Assembly (NCBI GenBank): GCA_037074705.1
Contig: CM073590.1
Span: 458,001-522,000 of the forward strand
Origin: Zhengitettix transpicula
Lineage: Eukaryota > Arthropoda > Insecta > Orthoptera > Tetrigidae
Length of the DNA: 64,000 nt
Reading direction: 5' to 3'
The notes under the pieces were generated by a model. The model had not been told where the DNA came from, made no database searches, and was given only the letters and a program-made list of their open reading frames with translations. A program made the position numbers and the translations under genes. Shown here one piece after another: positions 1-10,268 of the stretch; position 1 is the first letter of the stretch, and each line of letters starts with the position of its first letter.

Positions 1-239
1 GATACTTCATGTGTTTTCAAACAACGATTATTACAATTGTAGGCTTGGCATGATTTATAATAACAAACAATTTATTTTTTTAAAAAAACTTCAAAACTTC
101 CACCATCAGTAGCATAACACAAATCGGGTTTTAGGTGAAGTGGACCTACTAAAAAATGGCGGCCAGTGTTGTTAGTTGCTGCCACCCAGGGCGCTGTAAC
201 GCTGACATAGCCACTCTATTATGTTTATATATCTCTTTG

Positions 240-960
240 GTCTACACACATATTGCCACTACAACTTCACGAACGAAATGATCTGCTTTGATCTCTTATT
301 TCTCATATTAGCTGTATGGCACTTAAGTCTACATTAGGTACGGTTGGACAATTTTCTGACATACTTGCAATCTTAGCTAACAGCCGACGAAACCAACTTA
401 TATCTTTAGCAGCTTCACATGCAGCAACATACTCAGGCTCGGTTGTGGACAATGCAACTGATGTTTGAAGTCTGCTTGCCCATAAGACTGGAGACCCTCC
501 TAGTAGGGTGAGGACGCCAGTTAATCGCATTGTAGAGATGCCCCTGCATAATCTGCATCACTGAATGCCCGGATGTGGCATTCCTCATCAAAAGGAAAAA
601 TTATTCCCAACCCTGAAGTGCCACAGAGATAACGGAGGATCCGCTTCGCTTTCTCCCAGTCTACTGTGGTTGGATTGGACATGGCCCTTGCTGTAACGGT
701 AACTGAAAATGAAATATCTGGTCGAGTAGCAAGATATTGATTGGATTGCGCCAACAGCCTCCCGATATGGCACTCGACTTCCTTCAGTTGCCTCCAGGTG
801 GTCACATGCAGTTGTTACTGGTTTGGATTCGTTCATTCTAAAACGTTTCAAGTACACACCTGCAGTAACTTTCTTGGCTGATGAAGATGCCTGTTGACAA
901 TTACTGAACTTGTATGCCAAGAAAGGATTCCAAGGGACCAGTTGCAAAGCTTTATAAGAG
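240..960 (-). pseudogene. Copia-type retrotransposon Pol, end of reverse transcriptase plus RNase H (relic)
   Basis: Minus-strand frames read as the C-terminal part of a Ty1/Copia polyprotein, which copies element RNA into DNA in cytoplasmic particles. The motif ALSTTEPEYVAACEAAK (encoded near 400-470) matches the Copia RNase H signature ALSTTEAEYxAxxEAxK. Upstream, frames read WEKAKRILRYLCGT and FSDADYAG, the region between reverse transcriptase and RNase H (fits YLKGT and DADWAG). The coding is split over at least two overlapping frames (521-805 and 588-947), so a frameshift is present, and the last stretch near 240-300 contains stops. The integrase and the catalytic YVDD part of the reverse transcriptase are absent: the protease region just upstream runs almost directly into this segment, so the copy has a large internal deletion. 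Family identity is secure; function is lost. Confidence 0.88.
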
Positions 961-1849
961 CTGAAATAGTTTTTCTAACATGTCATGTGATTCGATGCAC
1001 CTGAATCTATTATCCATGCATTTGGATCAGCTGCTCGATGAACTGCAGGAACATCACCTTTGCTTTTCTTGAATTGAGGACAATGGAAACGGTTTCAGCC
1101 AAAGCAGGTAATTTCTTCCATGCGAACCTTCTTCTTGGCATCATTCTTTGCGTTTTTGAAGATTCCCACACTATTGCTTTTACCGAAGGACTTTAATCTT
1201 CAGTTGCTACCACCGGTACCAAACCTCTCATTCTGTTTTGATATAAAGAGGGCAGTTGAATCTGACATGGTTGAACGTCGAATTCTTTCTTCAAAGGCTG
1301 TTAACATTTCGACAAAAAGGTCCTACGTTCTCTCTGAAATGGACTTCTTGTCCCAGTTTTCCTTAAAGCTATTGTACTCTCACGGGAGATAAGCAATAAT
1401 GCGTCTAAGTAAAATAAACTCGCACATTTGCGGTTGATTGTACTATTTCAACCCTCGATTTACATAATTAAATAGTTTCTGCAGGTTCGACAAGTGGACA
1501 ATTGTTATGAATATTGAAGAATTGTTCTAAAGTGTGGTCTAGTTGCTGAACAGTTGGTAGATCGTAGACTAACTGAAGTTTCTTCCACGCCTCAGCTGCT
1601 GTCTTGTACCCGGCGATTAATGTTGTCAAGCCATCCAATGACAATTGCTTGCGCTTTCACATCATCAGCGACGAAAATTTCATATTCTTCTCTGTTTGAT
1701 GCGCCCACACGGAGTTCGAACAGACCCGTCGGCATAACCATAAAGTTTATTTTGTTTCAATGTAAATGAAACCACACAGCTCCAACGAAGCCACGAACTT
1801 GCACCTGCGAGCTTCGGATTGGGCAACGAACATTTCCAATGTCGGACAT
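961..1849 (-). pseudogene. Copia-type Gag, zinc knuckle and protease start (relic)
   Basis: Reading the minus strand from an ATG at 1849-1847, a Gag-like product can be followed through several frames. It begins MSDIGNVR; a segment near 1500-1610 reads TAAEAWKKLQLVYDLP, the typical Copia Gag pattern TAKEAWDxLxxxY. Near 1060-1110 there is a degraded zinc knuckle: the first Cys is kept, the second codon is a stop, and His and Cys follow. At about 985-1020 the frame reads WIIDSGASNHMTC, the aspartic protease active site of Copia elements (D-S-G-A). Stops and at least two frameshifts break the frame. Order Gag, knuckle, protease, then RNase H on one strand shows this and the 240-960 piece are one element, with the middle deleted. 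Confidence 0.82.
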
Positions 1850-4019
1850 TGTTAATTCTTAGCAGAAATACACGTCAAATAATTACAATTAAATAGTTCT
1901 GCAGTAGGCGCAGCCTCAATGTAGAACGAAGAAAACTCGAGTTTCAAAATATAAGCTTCACGTGGCACGAGAAGAACGTCCTAAGCTTAGTACAGACACG
2001 GAAATCAACGTAAGGAAAGAATTATTAGTCACTTAACGTAGTGCATACGGTCTGGGCCAGTTACCTGTTGAGAATTGAAGTAACGATGTGACTAGTAAAA
2101 CACGATAAAGGAAGCAATAGTAGTTAACTCAATGCGGATGTATTTCAAACTGGACGAGTACAAAAGAACGTACAATAACAACATAGGGCTCAAAGAGTAT
2201 GTAAGGAAAAAGAAACAAATTAACCAAATAATATATAAAGATGAATAATGATATAAATACATTAAATTACAAAAGGGTAGTTGCTTTATATTGTTCCAAC
2301 AGTACCTAATTGCATATATCTGTTGTATTTTATATTTTCATACAGAGAATTTACCCAACTTGCATATATTATAGTTATTGCTTTGTAAAATAAAACATTA
2401 AATTGGCGAAAGCAATAAGACTGACAGTATGTTGGATGTCCGGCAATCTATTATCTGTATAACGGCAGTTCGAATATTAATGCGGCCGTATATGCGGGTC
2501 GCGAGTCTTATTGTTATTTACGCACCTGAGACACGGAATCACGAGGTTACAGTCTTCGCAGAGATCGCCCATTACCAAAGGTCACACACCCCAGGTTGGC
2601 TGACGCAGGAAATCCTCAGCTGCGTCAGAACACGCCTTCAAAGAAAACTGTAACCTAAACAACCACATTATTAATATATGCAAATTATCGTCAATCTGCC
2701 AGAAATTCACTCAGTAATGTAGGTAGACACGCTTTTTTCCGAATGATCATCTCATAAAACTTGCATACAATCTGTAAATATAGACTGTGCATAGTCGTAA
2801 AAAACGCCGGAGATAACATTGCAAATGATCCTGTATTAAATCGATTGCTGGCGCTCAACAATACATTACGTATTTCGATTAATTTCCTTTTTTATAATTT
2901 TTGTCAAATAAATGTTTTTTCCCAATGTGTTAAAACCTTGATTATCGTCCTTCATTTCCGATATATCGATTAACCCAATCAGCTTATCGACGCAGCAAGT
3001 GTTCGACCAAAATAAATAAGAGCTTCGATATATCTATTTACATCGAAATAACTTGACAGCCATTAGCTCCAGTATAAACAATAAAAATTTATTGGTTAAC
3101 ATTTGAACTGTGGCTGAGAAATTGGGCATTTGAACTTTTGGGACGACAGCGTGGGGTACACTGTTTTAAGAGTGACTATTGGGAAAACAGGGCTCAGTAC
3201 ATACCTTTTAAGTCGAAAACTCAGAATAAGTACTGACTTAAATTTAGTAGCGTCTGTCGCCGTATCAAGCATTATTAAAATTTCTTCCCCAGGTGTATTC
3301 TGTAACCGCACATTGTTTTTGCTGCTGCATATAGTTTATTTTTGCCTTTTATATTTAATTGTTGTTTAGACTTGAGCAGCGGCGACTCGTGAATTTTTAA
3401 AGTTATGTGCTATATCACACCAAGCAACAACAATTTTTACAAGTATAACTAATACTATTAATTATATTGACGCCCGTTGCGGTGGGCCATGGAGTGGGGT
3501 TATTACCTCGGGGTGGGAGCTCCGGTTTTCTATCTGTTCTCTCTCGCTTATCGCGTTAGAGGGTTGTTTCTTGAGTTGTTTTGTTATCATCGACAAGAGA
3601 AGGTTGCGTCTGGCTTTTGCATTTTACTCTATTGTTTCTAGCTCACCTGTGCGGTGCATCGATTGTGCTGATAGCCTATTACTTTTTGGCTTCCAGTTTT
3701 GGTTGCCCAGTTTCCTGCTCCGTGCAAGGTCGAGACAAACCCCACTACCCAATCTTCGTTACAATTTCGAGTCATCCGTAAGTAGTTGTATTGCTTATGG
3801 ATATTTCCTCGATGGGTTTACGTGAATGACGGCCGTTCATCCTGGGCTTGCTGAATTTAGTAGGCAGTTCCATGACGGGGTGAAAGGACCCGACACAGGG
3901 TAACCCCACACTTTGCTTCTTTAAACCTTCCTCATCACTCTTTAGGTACATCAATCGATTTTGACTCGCTTAGGGTACCGGGAGATTAATTAACTCTCTT
4001 AAGATAGTGCGTAATTACA
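1850..4019. other. No recognisable gene; AT-rich with one GC-richer block
   Basis: From 1850 to about 3470 the sequence is AT-rich and its short open frames have no recognisable motifs. Between about 3470 and 3950 composition shifts to GC-richer, T/G-biased sequence holding two overlapping plus-strand frames (3571-3825 and 3581-3781) without an identifiable domain. This block lies directly before the hAT transposase relic and may be a degraded repeat, but I cannot name it. A short segment near 3100-3140 resembles one near 8186-8225 (both contain GGCATTTGAACTTT). Confidence 0.4.
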
Positions 4020-4755
4020 CAGGCCATGAATTTGCTGAAAGTATTTTGTGGGGTGACAGAGGAGGTTTCAGTTTCAAAATATGTATCCGTCTCAAAAGTT
4101 TACATTTTGTATCAGAACTGAAAAACATGTCACCTTACAAATTCAAAGTAAAGAAGTAGTGGGGAATGTTAGGAATTTAGGTGTGTGTTTAATGGAGGAG
4201 TTGACGAGACGATTCGGTGGGAAAGAATCACAGGAACTAATTGGTGTGTGCATTTTCTTGGCACCAAGATTCAAAAAACAAGGATTTGGAGACGTCAGTA
4301 GATTTGATGAAGTCCACAAGAGCATTATACATACTGTAAATGTACGCCTATTAATTGTATCAGGTTGTAGTGCAGAGTCAGGTCTGGAAAACCGTCAAGA
4401 CTAACTAGAACTGAACTTGTTGCAATCAACTCCAATTTCGTCTGTTTGCAACGGCTTTGGTGAGTCAGTGTTGCAACTTCAGAGTCACGTTTCGAATGCT
4501 AAGGCTTCGGCTGTTATAGAGGTGGACAAATAGTTAACAAATAGAAAAGTGGATACTCTTGTGGTGGGATGACAGTAAAATATATTCTCTAATCTTTTAG
4601 TATTGAAAAGACTTTGTATTCCTGCAACATCTTCCTTCTGAAAGTATATTTTCCAAAGTTGAGCAGACCATTCCGGAAAAATGGAGTCTGCTCACTTCCC
4701 AAGAACTTTGCCAAATCATTTATTTAAATAACGACATTAACTTTGTAAAATAGTA
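4020..4755 (+). pseudogene. hAT-family transposase, C-terminal half (relic)
   Basis: Three plus-strand pieces read as an animal hAT transposase (the BED/RNase H-like cut-and-paste type). From 4026 the frame gives FCGVTEEVSVSKYVSVSKV, similar to the conserved PFxExTxxxSxxxYxTxSxV of hAT proteins. The open frame at 4081-4404 contains LTRRFG, then GVCIFLAPRFKKQGFG, matching the ATLLDPRFKxxxF block; the usual LDPRFK Asp is replaced by Ala. From about 4600 the C-terminal dimerisation region is visible as LKRLCIPATSS, then, after a frameshift, SSESIFSKVEQ and a tail ending LNND. In intact relatives this reads YLCIPATSxPSERxFSxAGxxI. Stops and frameshifts separate the pieces and the N-terminal zinc finger is not found, so this is a dead fragment. 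No terminal inverted repeats or 8-bp duplication were identified. Confidence 0.85.
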
Positions 4756-5631
4756 GTAGAAATATATTTATATTTTTTCCATAAATAAATTTCTTTATAA
4801 TGATTAGATATTTTGTTACTTAGTTTTTGATCGTCTCTGCCCCCCCTCCTTACTTATTCAAGTTGTTAACGTTCAACCTAGAGAATGGAATCGGATGGGA
4901 TTCGGAGAGTCGAAGAATCGCTTAAAAGAATCGACTCGTAGCAATGAGTTAATCGACTCTGTACGGCTCAATAAAAAGAATTTATCTGCCAATCGCTACT
5001 TTTATTGAAAAATATAGTATGCATTCCATGTTTGTAACGGCTAAATTGTGAAACCAGAACCGGTTATCGATGACGTGTCTACAGAAGTTCAAGAAAAGTA
5101 CAATGGGTACTCAGTGAAGTTCGACAGAGGCAACAGAGGGGAGCGAGAATTCTTGACGGTAGAATATGTGACTTATTCTCATGTGTAAATAGCTAGAGAA
5201 ATATGGCTGATACTTCATGATCTGTTCGAGCAGAGGAACAAATAAACACAATACGCGTGTCAGTTTTCGTTATTCGCGAGAGATTCTATAGACACTTGTG
5301 TATTTAAACACACTTTAATCAAATAGTTTCTATTAAATACAGCTAAAAGTTTCTTTAAATCATTAACATTATCCAGACATCAATAAGAACAATATGTTAA
5401 TTCCTCAATAAATTAACACCCTATTTGAGGGAAGTAAATAAAATGTATTGCAACATTCACTGGAATATGGTAATTGTCACATTCAGAATACTATGCATAA
5501 TATTGATTGTATAATTTGAATTTGTTTCAGATGATTGATAATTTTAACGAAAACTTGAGACAAAATATTTTTACCTTAAGAATAACATGTGTTAGAGTTC
5601 GTATGTATAATGTATAAACGAAATATGATAT
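4756..5631. other. No gene seen; short GAATCGACTC-type motif cluster
   Basis: AT-rich sequence without a convincing coding frame. Around 4885-4975 variants of GAATCGACTC and GAGTTAATCGACTC recur; a similar cluster in the opposite sense lies near 7385-7510. These may be subterminal repeats of a decayed DNA transposon, but the match is loose. Confidence 0.35.
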
Positions 5632-6515
5632 TGTAGTAATTAGTAATTAATTCATTGTTTTAATTGGAAAGTTGGATTGTAGAGGACTGATTATTAGAGG
5701 ATATAGAGCGGACGCCGCAACAATTCGGCGAGGCAAAGAAACACATTGTTGAGATTCTACACGCTCAAAAATCTACGAGACGAGGAAGTTCAGTTGGGCA
5801 GCGGACAGCAAACAGTTCGAAAGCAATCTTGGGTCAGGCAATGAACGGCGAGGCATAAGGACCAGCAAAGTTTTGTACAAAAGTAATAGAGTCAGGAATG
5901 TGCAGCCGCAAATAGAACAGTTTGATAGCAGTTACAAACATGCTCTAAAATTTTGAAAAAGTAAAACAATCTTCAGTAGGGAAGGAGAGATTGAAATTAA
6001 CGTCGTAATCGGTGGCAGAGCGGAAATTCAACTTGCTGGCCATAGACCAAATCCAACTAAAACTACACGAGATCTGCAAATCCAGGTTGCAGCAAAGCAT
6101 CGAGAAACTACGCCAATTAGAATTGTTGACATTTAGAGTCTGTGAATACTAGAATCAGTGATATCCCGAAAACTTGTGCACGAAAAACCTAAAACGAGAC
6201 TTTTTAAAAGATATGTCAGATCGTTCTTTCATTATTTAGTTCTTTAATAATAATTATTTAATTATTACATTTAAATTCAATCTGTAGTGTTATTTTATCC
6301 ACAACAAAGTTCGTCTATGTCCCAACTATTAACTTCCATAAAAGCTAAATGTAATTTGATTGTATAAAATTCACCCATTTATCAAACCCAGATAAAGACC
6401 CTGAGATCCCAAATATTATTGTGTATTTAAAATTGTTAATAAATTTTGTTTAAATATTTTCACGTAATAGTTTTTTTTATTCAGCCATCATTTGTAGTTT
6501 TATTTAATTATTACA
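5632..6515 (+). repeat. LTR-like repeat, family B copy 1 (putative solo LTR)
   Basis: The unit starts TGTAGTAATTAG and ends TTAATTATTACA, giving TG...CA ends with a short inverted terminal match, as in LTRs. It is flanked on both sides by ATAT (5628-5631 and 6516-6519), consistent with a 4-bp target duplication. Internal landmarks shared with the other copies include GTCAGAT...TTC near 6210 and TCAAACCCAGATAAAGACC near 6380. No internal coding region accompanies it. It could be a solo LTR of an uncharacterised LTR element or another repeat type that inserts in AT-rich DNA; the shared ends favour the first. Confidence 0.55.
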
Positions 6516-7389
6516 ATATGTTAAAAATAAAAAATTGAATTAAAATAAACATTCTCCTTTAAGAAATTTAAATGAAAACGTTAAAATCTTGATTTGAAAA
6601 CATTGGTACCCAGTGACCTTTTGCAAATTTTACCCTTCAATTATAAAAATATTTTAAAAAATACGTTCCTGACAAGCTTGCTTCGAAATCGAAATTCCAC
6701 TTCCTGTATCACTATAAATCGGTGAAGGCGATGTACGGCCGATGAAGGTGAACTTTGGTAAGTCTACTCTATTCTCTTCCAAGGTGCCATCTTGTCGTCT
6801 TGTCGAGTCGCGAAATCAAAATATTTCCTCTCTAACTGTTGATCCGTCTCTTAGTAAATTATCCAATTATACATTATGGAAAAATCTGCAGTTCCTTCTT
6901 AATATAGATTTGCTGGTTATTCCCTAATGGCTATACTCGCTTTGTTAGAGCACTGACCTTGTCCTAGCCGACCTTATTTATTGGAAACTAAACATTCAAC
7001 GCAAGTAATGCATGAAATAATTTGTTATCGACACTGCAACCTATATATCTAGATAAAATTTATTCTTCATATTCATTGTATATAATCTTGTTGGTTTAAG
7101 TTGTTAATATTTATTTGTGAACGGGTTAGTTATTTGAGAACATAAAATCATTCAAGAGATTGAACAAAACTATCTACATCGAAAGGATAAATAAAAACGC
7201 TAGGAATAATATTTTAATTATGACTGTAGAGAAGTCGTATGAATAATCAATTAAAATTAAGTTTCTGTCTCATTTATTTTATCAATAATTAAGACTTTAC
7301 TATACTGCCTGTTGAAGGATCTTAGCCTATCACTTCAAAATTTATTACGAGTGTTATTGTTTATTTTATTTTTGGAGTGTGCAGCTTAT
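6516..7389. other. No gene seen; AT-rich spacer
   Basis: AT-rich sequence with one short frame (6742-6927) lacking any recognisable motif. A segment around 6928-6960 vaguely resembles the 5' half of a tRNA (TTAGAGCACTGACC) but no B box follows. I see nothing else to annotate. Confidence 0.4.
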
Positions 7390-7859
7390 AAATTTTTCGA
7401 TTCAGAACCAGAGTCGAATCTTTCTTCTACTCAACGACTCAACTTGTAGGTAACTCTCCAAGAGTTCTTCAACGGCTCAACTCTAGAAACGAACTCAATA
7501 CCCTGCGACTCAAGCGGCTGACTGAATGAGACATTGCAATAAAAACATAAATAATGTGTGGTGTTGCGTGAATGAGAATATTTATGAAGTTCATTAATAA
7601 TGCTTTTATTTATGTAGTCTTCTCGGATTTCCAACCTGGTAAACTCGTTGAAGTTGTACAACGTTTCAATACCAGTCACCGCCATCATCTTCGGGTATAA
7701 AGTGCCCAGATAGTGTGAGAAGTCCATTATATATACACGGATTGGGTATCCGTGTTGGAAGGCAATCCTTCCCCCCATTGGTGGTAGGCTCCACTCGCGA
7801 CTCCCACCGTATGATCTTTGGCGTGGCGCTTCTCTGTTGGGCTGTGGTACTGCCTTCGC
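7390..7859 (-). repeat. Penelope-like element 3' end with hammerhead-like motif
   Basis: This segment lies immediately downstream, on the minus strand, of the GIY-YIG endonuclease relic at 7860-8160. Read on the minus strand, positions 7694 to 7661 give CCGAAGATGATGGC, a spacer and GAAACGTTG, a one-base-degraded version of the CTGANGA...GAAAC hammerhead core. Penelope-like elements are known to carry hammerhead ribozymes in their terminal repeats, so the position fits. The putative stem II (GATGGC with GGTATT) contains wobble pairs and one mismatch, so this copy looks decayed. An open minus frame (7431-7886) crosses the region but is probably not coding past the endonuclease end. Confidence 0.55.
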
Positions 7860-8160
7860 AGCAGACAAATGGATCACATAATTCACTAAGTTGGATACCC
7901 ATGTCTCGATTCAACAGGTTTTTACCCCTCCTTATTTCTAGTGCTTCCAGTATCTTTGCGTCCTGGAATTAAATTTTTGACCCGTCATTAAACAATTATA
8001 TCGTCGATTTCGAGGCTTTTTTTAAAAGACGAATATATCTTCCTTGAATTGTCCTTGTAGTTTGTCCTATGTATTCCAAATCGCATCCGCACGGAATAAT
8101 ATACACCCTTAGTGTCCTTAGGTCAAAGACAGCCCTTGATCATTAAGGGTTTCTTGAGAA
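7860..8160 (-). pseudogene. Penelope-like element GIY-YIG endonuclease, C-terminal fragment
   Basis: Minus-strand translation of about 8115-8035 reads VYIIPCGCDLEYIGQTTRT, matching the GIY...YIG core of the endonuclease domain at the C-terminus of Penelope-like retroelements. Its family role is to nick the target so the element's reverse transcriptase can prime. After a stop, another minus frame (about 7950-7870) gives FQDAKILEALEIRR and NRDMGIQLSELCDPF, matching the domain's conserved end (EAxxIxxxxxxxNRDxGxxLSxxW). The usual middle segment with the TGH motif is shortened or lost between the two pieces, and a frameshift and a stop break the frame. The reverse transcriptase that should lie upstream (beyond 8160 on the minus strand) is absent, so the copy is strongly 5'-truncated. 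Confidence 0.82.
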
Positions 8161-8485
8161 TGGTACTCCTGCTCTCAGTATAAACATTCAAACTTTGACT
8201 GTCAAATTAGGCATTTGAACTTTAAGAACCTTTTAACTAACATTTTTAAAATGTTTCCCCAAAAGATGTTAAATATTTTTTAATTCTAAGTAAATCATTA
8301 TCGTATATATTCGAGAGATTACCAATGTGTAATGAAATGTTTTATTTAAATTGTTTCTTCAATTATTGGCGGCGTAACTTTGAGGCCGAGAATGGTAAAG
8401 AACAGCATTGTTTGGCTCATGAATGCAGAGACTATAATGGTGCTACGAATTGTTGTCGAAAATACGTATATAAGACGCTCAGAAC
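8161..8485. other. Possible host-repeat sequence carrying a TATA-like box
   Basis: No coding signal. The segment next to the retroposon insertion contains TATATAAGACGCTCAG near 8467, a good TATA-box match, and sequence on the far side of the insertion (9002-9290) ends with an AATAAA-like signal near 9269. Together the interrupted sequence may be a promoter-bearing repeat such as an LTR, but no partner copy is visible in this window. Confidence 0.3.
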
Positions 8486-9001
8486 TTAGCAGACATTTGG
8501 ATGGATACTCTCTGGAGAGCTCTGGCGGAGGCTACCTTTGGAGATGCCTCCACATCTCTCTGTTTTTTTTTTAACTAAGGTACCCACATGCCGAGGCACC
8601 TCGGCCTGTTTTGAGAAGTGTATGTTTCGGGGTCGCAGACCTTGGGCATCTGGTAAGAGTTGTCCGCTATTCCTATTGGAATAGTCGGCCAGCTGCCTCC
8701 TAAACCGGTCAAGGCACGGTGAGCTGCGACCCCACAGCGAACCCCTCTCCCGCCATCAGAAGGGCGTGGGACAAGTACCAAATGCCCAACCTACCTGATG
8801 CAGGTTTTTCTAGGGTTTTCCCTGCATCACTTTTAGGCGAATTGCCGGGTAGGATCCTTAAACCACAGCCCGGGGCCCTAGTTAACCCTTGGCTACCTTA
8901 TCCCCCCTTTCAAATCCCTTCCTATGCTATTAAAGGGGAGTTGCCACAACGTGGATTACCCTCATGTAGCCTGTTACCCTAAAAAAAAATTAGCAGACAT
9001 T
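8486..9001 (+). mobile_element. Poly(A)-tailed retroposon, family A copy 1, with 12-bp target duplication
   Basis: The element body spans 8498-8989 and is bracketed by TTAGCAGACATT at 8486-8497 and 8990-9001, an exact 12-bp target-site duplication. It ends TGTAGCCTGTTACCCT followed by nine A residues. A tail plus a duplication of this size are hallmarks of target-primed reverse transcription, so this is a SINE or the 3' end of a non-LTR element. No tRNA-type A and B boxes are seen at its start. Similar copies are found at 13800, 16158, 23983, 26616, 34887 and 52883. Several frames stay open across copies, but they are on both strands and shift between copies, so I do not call a protein. Confidence 0.8.
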
Positions 9002-9425
9002 CAGAGAGCAGTGTGTGATTGAGAGGCAGAGCAGTATGTTGTAAGAAACAGTCAGTCATGTGTGTTCTGGGTGGTAGAGCAGTGTGTTGTGGGGAATCGG
9101 CCAATGGAGAGCGAATTCAGCAAAGTATAAGCTGAATATATTAGAGGGATTTTCCACAGTAAAACCGAGTGTGATGATACGTACGACAGTAAAGCAGAAA
9201 TGCGTCGAAAGTGTTGCAAAGTGTTACGACGAAGAGCGAAAAGTTTTAACCAGTGCTATGGCCTGTCAATAAAAAATATTGTTCTATAAAAATTAAAATA
9301 ATCACGAGTGCATAAACATCTACCAGACAGCTCAAAAGAAAAGGGTATGTGAATACTTTCTTTTGTAAACCTTACGTAAATATCTTCACCGCCAGATTTC
9401 TACAACTTTGTCAGATATTTCTACA
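9002..9425. other. No gene seen; right half of the interrupted sequence
   Basis: Continuation of the sequence split by the family A retroposon. It has repeated purine-rich words such as GAGCAG and an AATAAA-like motif near 9269. A 62-codon plus frame (9084-9272) has no recognisable domain. Just after, TTTCTACAACTTTG is repeated near 9398 and 9418. Confidence 0.35.
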
Positions 9426-10268
9426 ACTTTGCCAGATTTCTATTATTAGGCGTGTCTTAAGCCCTCAGTGTTTGTTCCTGGATCGTAAGTAACATGTGTA
9501 TAAAGTTTGGTAGAAATTGGTCAACATATTTAAGATTGTAAACGTAAATTTGTTCACACCCACTCCTAGCGGCTGAGCTACACATTAACCAGTATGGTAA
9601 ATGTCCGAATTAAACTCAGCGACTTCCATAACCCTAAATTCAACACCAGTATCAGTTCTTAAATCATTACTTTTATATAACAACATTTCACCCTCATCCT
9701 CTCCCACCCCTACACCTAGGGACTGAACTACAACTTACCTGGCATAGATAATGTCAGAATTAACTCATTGACATCTATAACGCTGGATTTGACACCTATC
9801 TCGGTTGTTTCGCGTTTTTTATGTAACGCCCCCACCCGCACACTTATTGGTGCTTTAAGGGGTTGAAGTTATACATATGGATAGAAAGTATTCATCACTT
9901 AGACCAGAAAAAGTCACTAATGAACGATAATATATGCCGTTATAGCATGCTTTTAAATTTCACCACCGTTCACCTTTTGAAAGGTGTATAACGCTTCGAA
10001 AGGCCGACAGAAACCTTTGCGGGGGTGGGCACAACACTTGACCAAAATTTAATTGTAATAGGATGATTGGTTTAGGAGAGCAAAGGGGATTAATCGACCC
10101 TAATATCGTCAATTTGAGCATGTTTTAACATTTCATCCCCGTTTACCCCTTGGGAGTTGTCTAACGCTTCGAAAACCCGACAGAAACTTTCCCTGGGGTG
10201 CACAAAACTCACCAAGGTTTCATCGCATCGGGGACACACAGACAGACATCATTTTTATATAGAGAGAC
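9426..10268. repeat. Composite of short tandem repeats related to family D (Helitron-like)
   Basis: Two loosely tandem units at about 9602-9690 and 9755-9860 share AATTAA-CTCA...GACAT/CTTC-ATAAC-CT...TTCAACACC-type spacing and match, in reverse orientation, the units at 59408-60220 (both carry the TCGGTTGTTT / AAACAACCGA word and a C-rich block before a TTATACA word). A second tandem pair, about 9950-10050 and 10120-10220, shares CTAACGCTTCGAAA-type and CCGACAGAAAC words with roughly 170-bp spacing. The segment ends ACACACAGACAGACATC and a TATA-rich tail. Interpretation as a non-autonomous Helitron-like or retroposon tail is tentative. Confidence 0.45.

Noticed and set aside
7715..7972. Plus-strand 85-codon gene
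   Set aside because: It is the opposite-strand shadow of the Penelope-like endonuclease relic.
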